A DNA stretch of 11,640 nt from an uncultured Oscillospiraceae bacterium (GTDB lineage Bacteria > Bacillota > Clostridia > Oscillospirales > Ruminococcaceae), in NCBI GenBank assembly GCA_910578965.1, contig CAJTSP010000084.1, positions 1-11,640 on the forward strand, written 5' to 3'. The position numbers and the translations under genes were made by a program. This document shows positions 6,585 to 11,640 of the stretch, piece by piece. The first letter of the stretch is position 1. Every line of letters begins with the position of its first letter. The notes below the pieces were generated by a model, which saw nothing but the letters and a program-made list of their open reading frames with translations, ran no database searches and had not been told where the DNA came from.

Positions 6585-7826
6585 ATGGGTAGGTTTTTTA
6601 GCGACGCAGTAGAACAGGCGCTGCAATACATTTATTATGATATGCGCGCCGGCAGGGGGGCCGAAGGCCTGCGGCTGCTGGAAACGGCATCGGCCGCCGG
6701 CGACGGGGACGCTAGCTGTGTGCTGGCCCGCTGCCTGTGCGGTTACCAATATGTCTGGTCGGGACACCATTTCCCCGAGGATGACAGGCGGGCCACCAAG
6801 CTGCTGCACCAGGCGGTGCAGCAGGGCAGTGCTTTGGGGGTGCTGGTGGCCATGCGCAGCGGCGAGCTGCCGGCCTGGCTACAGAATAAAATGCCCTTTG
6901 CCAGCCTGCAGGAGGCCTTTGACATTGTGCTGGAAAAGGCCAAGGCGGGCGAGCCGTTTTGCCAATATGTGATTGGCAATGTATATTTTTGGTGGGATTT
7001 TATGCGTATCGACGGTAAAAAGAAAAGCGATTTTGCCAGCGATACCGAGTTTAACCTGTATATGGGCGAAAACATCCCCAAATGCGAGGAGTGGTTCTGG
7101 AAGTCGCTGCGCGGCGGGGTGTACTTTGCAGCCAACAACCTCAACCGTTACTACACCCAGGGCGACACGCCTTATGTGCTGCCCGCGCCGGAAAAGGCCA
7201 AAGACCTGTGGCGTACCGGAGCCGAGCTGGGCTACCCTATCCACCAATACAATCTGGCCGACAAACTATACAAGGAGGGCCAAAAGGCCGAGGCCCTGCG
7301 CTGGTACAAGGCCGCAGCCGAGGGGGGCGAGCCGGACACCTGGTACTATGTAGGCCGGGCCTACGAGACCGGCGACGGCGCCGAAAAGGACCTTGGCTAT
7401 GCCGTGCACTGCTATGAGGCCGGTGTGGAAAAGGGCGAGGTTGGCTGCTGCAACCGGCTGGGAGCGCTGTACTACAAGGGCCTGGGGGTGCGGCAGGACT
7501 ATACCCGCGCAGTAGAGCTGCTGATGGTGGGCTACCGGAACAACACCACCTCGCCGCTGCCCTACCTGGGCAAATGCTACTACCAGGGCTGGGGCGGCCT
7601 GCCGCAGGATTACGGCAAGGCCCGCGAGCTGCTGGAAAAGATCACCTGGAACGACCCTGAGGCCTTTTTCATCCTAGGGCGCATCTATGCCCGGGGCCAG
7701 GGCGTGCCCGAGGACATTGCCAAGGGGGTGGCCTGGCTGCAAAAGGCCGGCGATTACCCGCCCGCCAAGGAGGAACTGCTACGCTACAAAAAGACCCTGT
7801 TTGGCGGCAGGTGGGTGCGGCGGTAA
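6585..7826 (+). CDS. Sel1-repeat (SLR/TPR-like) protein
   Basis: This is a 413-residue soluble protein with no signal peptide. The C-terminal half is an array of Sel1-like repeats: about 217-250 (HQYNLADKLYKEG...ALRWYKAAAEGG), 251-287 (YYVGRAYETGDG...AVHCYEAGVEKG), 288-320 (RLGALYYKGLGV...AVELLMVGY), 324-354 (YLGKCYYQGWGG...ARELLEKI) and 357-390 (FFILGRIYARGQGVPEDIAKGVAWLQKA). The N-terminal half has degenerate copies, for example about 42-82 (CVLARCLCGY...ATKLLHQAVQQGS), broken by a longer aromatic-rich insert (about 125-200). Such repeats form helical solenoids that bind other proteins, so a scaffold or adaptor role is likely; no catalytic motif is visible. ATG 6585 has AAAAGGAG (6568-6575, spacing 9). 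It sits 80 bp after the membrane protein gene on the same strand, probably in one operon. The partner is unknown. Confidence 0.92.
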   Translation: MGRFFSDAVEQALQYIYYDMRAGRGAEGLRLLETASAAGDGDASCVLARCLCGYQYVWSGHHFPEDDRRATKLLHQAVQQGSALGVLVAMRSGELPAWLQNKMPFASLQEAFDIVLEKAKAGEPFCQYVIGNVYFWWDFMRIDGKKKSDFASDTEFNLYMGENIPKCEEWFWKSLRGGVYFAANNLNRYYTQGDTPYVLPAPEKAKDLWRTGAELGYPIHQYNLADKLYKEGQKAEALRWYKAAAEGGEPDTWYYVGRAYETGDGAEKDLGYAVHCYEAGVEKGEVGCCNRLGALYYKGLGVRQDYTRAVELLMVGYRNNTTSPLPYLGKCYYQGWGGLPQDYGKARELLEKITWNDPEAFFILGRIYARGQGVPEDIAKGVAWLQKAGDYPPAKEELLRYKKTLFGGRWVRR

Positions 7827-7947
7827 GGCCGCAGGCCCAAGCAGCCGCCCAGGGCCCCGTTTTACGGCCCGGCAGAAAAGGGGAAAAACGGCAGAGCACA
7901 GAAAAATCCCGGGCCCGGCGTCCCGCCTTGCGGCCCGGACATGCAGC

Positions 7948-7983
7948 AAAACGCCCCCGGCGGGCAACCCCCGCCGAGGGCGT
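7948..7983 (-). terminator. hairpin terminator, probably for the leftward coiled-coil gene
   Basis: Arms 7951-7964 and 7970-7983 form a 14-bp stem with a 5-nt loop. The one non-complementary position is C-A when read as + strand RNA but a U-G wobble in minus-strand RNA, so the stem is continuous only for leftward transcripts. Four T residues follow in that direction (complement of A7948-7951), a short run. It lies 46 nt past the stop at 8029. For the rightward Sel1 gene it could work only weakly, since no T-run follows. Confidence 0.65.
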
Positions 7984-8028
7984 CTATAAAAGGCCCTGCC
8001 AGGCCCTACGGCTTATGGTTGTTACCGT

Positions 8029-8352
8029 TTATGCCTCAAGCTCGATGCCAAGCTTTTCGGCAATTTCGTCCAGCTTCATGCCGGATTTACGCGCCTGCTT
8101 GATCAGTTGCTGAAGCTGCGCGCTCTTGGAGCGGCGAGGCTTGCGCTTTTTAGGCGCCAACGCCGCCTTTTTCTGCTCTTTGATCTTTTCGATCTTAGCG
8201 TTTACCGCGGCAATCTTTTCATCGTATGCAGCAACGGCCGCAGCCCTTTTTTCTTCAATAGCACGGATAGACTCCTCCAGCTCAGCAATCTTTTCATCGC
8301 GGGCGGCAGCCATTTCCTCCGGCGTGCGGCGGGTACGTTTTTCTTCAGCCAT
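8029..8352 (-). CDS. small basic coiled-coil protein with possible C-terminal DNA-binding helix
   Basis: The product has 107 residues and I do not recognise a named family. A charged heptad-like helix spans about residues 12-62. It contains two tandem 25-residue units that both open with DEKIA (19-43 and 44-68; 11 of 25 positions identical). A strongly basic linker with KKRKPRRSK (68-76) follows, then a short helical C-terminus (about 78-106) with KSGMKLDEIAEKLGIE, which resembles a helix-turn-helix pair. An N-terminal oligomerising coil plus a basic linker and a DNA-contact tail is the plan of several nucleoid-associated proteins, but I see no sequence match to H-NS, Lsr2 or Rok. ATG 8352 has AAGGAG (8364-8369, spacing 11). 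It has its own promoter (8460-8488) and a hairpin after it (7948-7983), so it is a single-gene unit. It has no membrane segment or signal peptide. Confidence 0.85.
   Translation of the reverse strand: MAEEKRTRRTPEEMAAARDEKIAELEESIRAIEEKRAAAVAAYDEKIAAVNAKIEKIKEQKKAALAPKKRKPRRSKSAQLQQLIKQARKSGMKLDEIAEKLGIELEA
8210..8299 (-). repeat. 75-bp internal tandem duplication in the coiled-coil gene
   Basis: The 15-bp word gcaatcttttcatcg occurs at 8210-8224 and again at 8285-8299, exactly 75 bp (25 codons) apart in the same frame. It encodes the repeated DEKIA of the two coil units. The rest of the unit has diverged, so the duplication is old or constrained mainly at the protein level. Confidence 0.75.
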
Positions 8353-8459
8353 GGGTTTCTACACTCCTTTTTGCAAATTGTATTTTATGGGAATTTCCGG
8401 GGTGGCCAAAACAGCGCAGGCTGCCTTGTTTTTGGCTATGACCCCATCAAAGCGTTTTC

Positions 8460-8488
8460 ATATTAGCATATTCTTTAGGCGTTCACAA
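8460..8488 (-). promoter_or_regulatory. extended -10 promoter of the coiled-coil gene
   Basis: The minus strand has TTGTGA (8483-8488), a 17-bp spacer and TAATAT (8460-8465) preceded by TGC, an extended -10 element. Each hexamer is a 4/6 match. Transcription would start near 8453, giving a leader of about 100 nt. Confidence 0.6.
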
Positions 8489-8832
8489 GGGTTTTATGCC
8501 GAAACACACCCAAAATCTTCCTTTGCCGCTTTGGCGGCGCAGCGTTTTCCATTTGCAAAAAACGCAAGCGCCCGCCCTGCCTGCTCTGCCGAACTGCAAA
8601 AACGTCCTGTATAAAAAGCGTCCGGCATACAAAAGCCCCTTGGGTTGGCAAAAGCCTATGCGCCATCTCCAAGGTGTTTTAAAAAACAGGGCTTGCAAAA
8701 AGCAGCGGCGGTTTTGCAAAAAGCGGGGCTTTTAGAATACGTACTTACGAACCGCCCCGGCCCGGCCGCCACATAAAAACAAATCGCCCTTTGCCGCACG
8801 CCAACCAATCGATTTTTACAAGGAGGCGGCTT
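8489..8832. other. 340-bp non-coding spacer with short repeats
   Basis: I see no gene with a ribosome binding site here; several short open frames lack start signals and have odd cysteine- or arginine-rich composition. Structure present: the 11-bp word TTGCAAAAAGC twice (8693-8703 and 8714-8724), 21 bp apart; a small hairpin AAAAGC-GGG-GCTTTT (8719-8733) that could act as a weak terminator in either direction; and AAAAGCCCC (8631-8639), the inverted copy of GGGGCTTTT (8725-8733). The promoter of the rightward MGMT-like gene should lie here, but I found no convincing one. Confidence 0.5.
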
Positions 8833-9141
8833 ATGCCAACTGCGTTCACTTTACGTATTTACAAAACCGTAAAGCAGATCCCTAAAGGGCGGGTAGCCAG
8901 CTATGGGCAGGTTGCCGTACTGGCCGGCAACCCCCGCGGCGCACGGGGGGTCGGCTTTGCTCTGCACCGCAACCCCGAGCCAGGGGTGATCCCCTGCCAC
9001 CGGGTAGTATTTAAGGACGGCAGCCTCTGCGCCGGTTTTGCCTTTGGCGGGCCGGAGGTGCAGCGCGCAATGCTCGCAGCCGAGGGAGTTCCCTTTTTGC
9101 CGAACGGCCGGGTAGACATGGCCCGCGCACGCTGGCTATAG
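8833..9141 (+). CDS. single-domain MGMT-like alkyltransferase (PCHR-type)
   Basis: The product has 102 residues and corresponds to the C-terminal DNA-binding and active-site domain of O6-alkylguanine-DNA alkyltransferases. Visible are the winged-helix opening IPKGRVASYGQVA (16-28), the arginine-finger helix GNPRGARGVGFALHRNP (32-48) and the active-site IPCHRVV (53-59) with the acceptor Cys55. The N-terminal domain of Ada/MGMT is missing, as in alkyltransferase-like (ATL) proteins. ATLs, however, usually carry Trp in place of the cysteine, whereas here the cysteine is kept. It may therefore be an active minimal repair protein or a damage-flagging protein that recruits nucleotide excision repair. 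The start is ATG 8833, 6 nt after AAGGAGG (8820-8826); an in-frame reading from 8791 has no such signal. It is likely monocistronic, with a terminator at 9261-9313. Confidence 0.93.
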   Translation: MPTAFTLRIYKTVKQIPKGRVASYGQVAVLAGNPRGARGVGFALHRNPEPGVIPCHRVVFKDGSLCAGFAFGGPEVQRAMLAAEGVPFLPNGRVDMARARWL

Positions 9142-9228
9142 CCTTGGCTACGCTGTTTTTTTGCGGCAGCCACACGGATGGATATGGCCCATACGCCGCC
9201 CGCGGCGCCGGAACGGCCCGCCCATAGG

Positions 9229-9252
9229 CCCATTGCCCGGCCGGGCAATGGG
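9229..9252. repeat. 24-bp perfect palindrome in the convergent intergenic region
   Basis: CCCATTGCCCGG (9229-9240) is followed at once by its exact reverse complement CCGGGCAATGGG (9241-9252). With a one-base bulge the symmetry continues into flanking GGCC/GGCC. It lies between the MGMT-like stop (9141) and the terminator at 9261, and has no T-run of its own. It could be an RNA stem protecting the transcript end, a protein-binding site or a relic of a mobile palindromic unit. Confidence 0.8.
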
Positions 9253-9260
9253 GCCGCAAC

Positions 9261-9313
9261 AAAGAACCACCCGGGCCGCCCCGCAAAACGGGGGCAGCCC
9301 GGGTGATTCTTTT
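9261..9313. terminator. bidirectional terminator between convergent MGMT-like and beta-CASP genes
   Basis: CACCCGGGC (9268-9276) pairs with GCCCGGGTG (9297-9305). The inner CCCCG (9279-9283) pairs with CGGGG (9289-9293) around AAAA, and the outer AAAGAA (9261-9266) pairs with TTCTTT (9307-9312). The single outer mismatch, C9267 with A9306, becomes a G-U wobble in the leftward transcript. Rightward RNA ends in UUCUUUU and leftward RNA in UUCUUUGUU. It lies 120 nt after the MGMT-like stop and 160 nt after the leftward stop at 9474. The remainder (9314-9473) shows no gene. Confidence 0.75.
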
Positions 9314-9473
9314 AGGGCTTGGAGGGCAAAAGGCCGCTTTACCCCTTATTTTTGGGCAACACCCAAATCGCCCCAATTGCAAAGATAAAAGCCTGCGCCG
9401 GCCGTTTTCTTTATGCCCCCGGTTTGGACGCTCCCGATGCCTGCTTCCTTTTATGCTGCCCTACGCCGCCGCG

Positions 9474-11081
9474 TCAGCGGTCCCATTTTTCGCACAGCTC
9501 GTCAATCTGGCCGGCAAAACGGCCAAGGTCCTTGTTGGCGCCGCCCTTGTTGCGGCCAATAACCTCCAGCAGGCGCTTGCCGGCGGCCAGCAGGCGCTGA
9601 TACGCCGCGCTGACCGGGTAGCCGTCGCCCTGCGCGGCCCGGGGCCTTTTGCGCTGGCGGTTGCCCTCGGTAATCCAGCGGCCCTGGGCAAAATCGTACT
9701 CCCCGCCCGGGTAGGGAGCCGTCGCGTCGTACCCGAGCTCGCTGTGCAGACGCGCGGTAAACGAATCGCAAACCGCATCGTCGCCATGGACCACAAATAC
9801 CTTTTTAGGCTTTTGCTCAAAATTGCCCAGCCAGCCAATAAGGCCGCCGGAGTCGGCATGGCTGCTCATGCCCTCCAGCTTTTGGATGCGGGCGCGCACC
9901 TCAATTTCCTCACCAAAGATGCGCACCTTGGGGGCGCCCTCCAGTAGCGCCCGGCCGAGGGTACCGTGGGTTTGATAGCCCACAAACAGAATGGTAGATT
10001 CCGGCCGCCAGAGGTTATGCTTGAGGTGATGGCGGATCCGCCCAGCCTCGCACATGCCGCTGGCCGAGAGGATCACCTTGCAGCGATGGTCCTCGTTGAT
10101 AGCGCGGGAATCCTCGCTGGTTACGCTAACGACAAGGTCCCGGAAGGATATGGGGTTGACCCCCTCGCGTAACAGGGCCAGGCAACGCTCGTTGCAGCAA
10201 TCCCAGATATTGCGGTTAAAGATGTTGGTTGCCTCGTTGGCCAGCGGGCTGTCCACATAAACCGGGAAATGGTCATGCCCCTTTACAAGGCCCCGCGCCT
10301 TGATCTGCTGCAAAAAATACAGCAACTGCTGGGTACGCCCCACCGCAAAGGAGGGGATCACGACATTGCCGCCCCGGTCAAAGGTTTTTTGCAGCACCTC
10401 GGCCAGCAGGGGGATATAATCCTGCTGCGGGCCATGGGTACGGTCGCCATAGGTACACTCCATTACCACATAGTCGGCCTGGCGGAGCGGCTGGGGATTG
10501 CGGATGATCTTTTGATTGCAGTTGCCGATATCGCCCGAAAAAACAATCAGCTCGGTTTTGCCCTCTTCGCTGACCCATACCTCGATACTGGCGCTGCCCA
10601 AAAGATGGCCCGCGTCATTAAAACGGATGTCCACCCCGTCAAACAGGTGGATTACCCGCCCATAGGCATAAGGCCTAAACAGCCGCACCGCCGCAACTGC
10701 ATCCTCCACCGTGTAGATAGGCACATACGGCTGGCCGCCGGCACGCTTTGCCTTGCGGTTCCTCCATTCGGCCTCAAACTCCTGGATGTGCGCCGAGTCC
10801 CGCAGCATGATGTCGCACAGTTGCGCGGTAGCGGTAGTAGCGTACACCGGCCCGTTAAAGCCCTGTTTGGCCATCAGCGGGATCAGGCCGGAATGGTCAA
10901 TGTGAGCGTGGGTAAGCAGGATGGCGTCCAGCTCGCCCGGGGCCAGCGGCAGCGGCTGGTTCTCGTAGATGTCCGGTCCCTGCTCCATGCCGCAGTCTAC
11001 CAGGATTTTTTTGCCGCAGGCCTCCAGCAGCATACTGGAACCCGTTACCTCGTGCGCGGCGCCCAAAAATGTAAGCTTCAT
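9474..11081 (-). CDS. beta-CASP metallo-beta-lactamase-fold RNA-processing enzyme
   Basis: The product has 535 residues. The metallo-beta-lactamase core shows THAHIDHSG with metal ligands H58, H60, D62 and H63, then DAGHLLGS (H159) and FSGDIG (D184). The beta-CASP insert follows with ECTYGDR (E208, motif A), a PSFAVGRTQQLL helix (about 243-254), DSPLA (277-281), SASGMCEAGRIRHHLKH (339-355, motif B histidine) and SSHAD (406-410, motif C H408); H432 in VVHGD completes the RMMBL part. This is the YSH1/CPSF-73-like bacterial branch, not RNase J, which is longer with a different C-terminus. Members are Zn-dependent ribonucleases or predicted ones. The last 60 residues are a basic and helical tail. 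ATG 11081 has AAGGGAGG (11089-11096, spacing 7) and starts the usual MKLTFLGAAHEVTGS strand; the longer reading to 11159 lacks a site. The promoter is near 11293. Confidence 0.94.
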   Translation of the reverse strand: MKLTFLGAAHEVTGSSMLLEACGKKILVDCGMEQGPDIYENQPLPLAPGELDAILLTHAHIDHSGLIPLMAKQGFNGPVYATTATAQLCDIMLRDSAHIQEFEAEWRNRKAKRAGGQPYVPIYTVEDAVAAVRLFRPYAYGRVIHLFDGVDIRFNDAGHLLGSASIEVWVSEEGKTELIVFSGDIGNCNQKIIRNPQPLRQADYVVMECTYGDRTHGPQQDYIPLLAEVLQKTFDRGGNVVIPSFAVGRTQQLLYFLQQIKARGLVKGHDHFPVYVDSPLANEATNIFNRNIWDCCNERCLALLREGVNPISFRDLVVSVTSEDSRAINEDHRCKVILSASGMCEAGRIRHHLKHNLWRPESTILFVGYQTHGTLGRALLEGAPKVRIFGEEIEVRARIQKLEGMSSHADSGGLIGWLGNFEQKPKKVFVVHGDDAVCDSFTARLHSELGYDATAPYPGGEYDFAQGRWITEGNRQRKRPRAAQGDGYPVSAAYQRLLAAGKRLLEVIGRNKGGANKDLGRFAGQIDELCEKWDR

Positions 11082-11286
11082 GGCGATGCCTCCCTTGCGG
11101 TAGTTTTGCCCCCCCCAAAAAACGGCGGGGCAGCCGATATTTTGCCCCATACCGGGCAAAGCAGCCCTGTAAGCGTATGGATCATATGCCGCAAGCGCAC
11201 GGCATAAAGAACGCGATCCACGGCCTCACCGCCGCCCCCCTCGGCAGGGGCAAAGCGAAGGGCATTAAAAGGATTCGAATTGTTTT
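11082..11286 (-). other. about 200-nt structured leader of the beta-CASP gene
   Basis: Between the predicted start point and the ATG lie three inverted repeats. One is a nested stem with GGATC/GATCC (11179-11183, 11215-11219) outside TATGCCG/CGGCATA (11185-11191, 11200-11206). The second is TTTGCCC/GGGCAAA (11141-11147, 11154-11160). The third has GCCCC/GGGGC arms and includes a run of eight C/G (11109-11116) next to six A/T, just before the ribosome binding site. I recognise no known riboswitch. Confidence 0.45.
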
Positions 11287-11292
11287 ATAAAT

Positions 11293-11301
11293 ATTATAGC
11301 A
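11293..11301 (-). promoter_or_regulatory. extended -10 promoter of the beta-CASP gene
   Basis: The minus strand carries a perfect TATAAT (11293-11298) preceded by TGC (11299-11301), an extended -10. No good -35 hexamer sits 16-18 bp upstream, as is common for extended -10 promoters. The start point would be near 11286. Confidence 0.7.
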
Positions 11302-11353
11302 TACTTTTGGCTATTCGGCGCTATTTTTTTGTACAAATTCATCAAATCTTAAC

Positions 11354-11380
11354 AAAAAACCGCAAAGCCGGCCTCTGCGG
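11354..11380 (-). terminator. terminator of the leftward membrane protein gene
   Basis: On the minus strand an 8-bp stem with one G-U pair (arms 11360-11367 and 11373-11380) and a 5-nt loop is followed by six T residues (complement of A11354-11359). It starts 63 nt after the stop at 11443 and insulates the beta-CASP promoter. Confidence 0.85.
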
Positions 11381-11386
11381 CGGCCC

Positions 11387-11420
11387 AAGGCCTCGCAAAG
11401 GCCGGTTGGAGGCCTTTTTT
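11387..11420 (+). terminator. rightward-facing intrinsic terminator with no rightward gene before it
   Basis: AAGGCCTC (11387-11394) pairs perfectly with GAGGCCTT (11409-11416) around a 14-nt loop, and a run of six T residues ends at 11420. It is oriented for + strand transcription, yet the nearest rightward gene ends at 9141 and already has its own terminator. Confidence 0.7.
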
Positions 11421-11442
11421 GATTTTTAGCGGGCAATCACCC

Positions 11443-11640
11443 TTACCGCAGGGCCAGATCCCCTTTCTTGATCCAGCCGACACGGCGCAAAACCATACAG
11501 AAAGCAACGGACAGCACTGCGGGCAACACAAAGCTGATGAGTACAAGGCCAAACCAGTCCATGCCGGTGATGGCCGCCTTGGCCCCGCCGGCAACATCCG
11601 CCACCCAGCCGGAGTACACCCCGATCTGCCCCACCAGGCC
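11443..11640 (-). CDS. C-terminal fragment of an integral membrane protein (likely transporter)
   Basis: The gene is cut by the window edge; 65 codons and the TAA stop (11443-11445) are visible and fully open. A hydrophobic helix (about fragment residues 27-50, DWFGLVLISFVLPAVLSVAFCMVL) is followed by a short basic tail, RRVGWIKKGDLALR, which by the positive-inside rule would lie in the cytoplasm. The preceding segment is glycine/alanine-rich, as in transporter loops. The helix plus short tail looks like the end of a multi-pass transporter or permease, but I cannot assign the family from this piece. A terminator follows at 11354-11380. Confidence 0.75.
   Translation of the reverse strand, partial: GLVGQIGVYSGWVADVAGGAKAAITGMDWFGLVLISFVLPAVLSVAFCMVLRRVGWIKKGDLALR

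Noticed and set aside
7826..7947. Small GC-rich stems after the Sel1 stop, such as TGCGGC-GGTAA-GGCCGCA
   Set aside because: No T-run follows any of them, so I do not call a terminator for the rightward operon.
8475..8719. Short leftward open frames of 65 and 78 codons in the 8489-8832 spacer
   Set aside because: No ribosome binding sites; unusual Phe/Cys/Arg-rich composition; they overlap the promoter of the coiled-coil gene.
10269..11207. Rightward 312-codon open frame, and a similar one at 9303-9947
   Set aside because: Both are antisense to the beta-CASP gene, which has all catalytic motifs. Their translations show no recognisable domain.

Overview
The window looks like a chromosomal stretch of a GC-rich, low-density Clostridia-type Firmicute (an Oscillospiraceae-like gut anaerobe is my best guess). 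The reasons are strong AAGGAGG-type ribosome binding sites at nearly every gene, clear sigma-A promoters, hairpin-plus-T-run terminators, a TTG start on a LacI regulator, a clostridial split AtuA pair and a clostridial-style methyl-accepting chemotaxis protein. No rRNA, tRNA, CRISPR array, transposase or phage gene is visible. Taxonomy is inference only.

Layout, left to right. Positions 1-120 are intergenic, with a possible leftward promoter and a pair of AAGCTT-centred boxes. Positions 125-2034 hold a leftward operon: a good promoter (2006-2034), a LacI-type operator just inside the transcript (1962-1992), an AtuA/DUF1446 protein, a small AtuA C-terminal-like protein 2 bp later, and a strong terminator (125-171). 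Divergent to it is a LacI-family regulator (2276-3289, own promoter at 2131-2158). A bidirectional terminator at 3309-3363 separates it from a leftward chemoreceptor gene (3543-5192) that has a long leader and a sigma-A promoter at 5382-5410.

Next is a rightward pair: a three-helix membrane protein of unknown function (5626-6504) and a Sel1-repeat protein (6585-7826). Then come a leftward small basic coiled-coil protein (8029-8352), a 480-bp spacer, a rightward one-domain MGMT-like alkyltransferase (8833-9141), a convergent intergenic region with a 24-bp perfect palindrome and a bidirectional terminator, a leftward beta-CASP metallo-beta-lactamase RNA-processing enzyme (9474-11081) with a roughly 200-nt structured leader, two back-to-back terminators, and finally the C-terminal end of a leftward membrane protein cut by the window edge.

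The clearest regulatory story is the lacI/atuA divergon. The operator lies just downstream of the predicted atuA start point, so the regulator probably blocks the AtuA pair until an unknown ligand appears. The most unusual protein is the chemoreceptor. A full chemoreceptor zinc-binding (CZB) motif sits between its two membrane helices, so the metal site is predicted outside the membrane rather than in the cytoplasm. Nothing proves a wholly new multi-gene system. The best candidates for uncharacterised biology are the membrane protein/Sel1 pair and the coiled-coil protein with a duplicated 25-residue unit.
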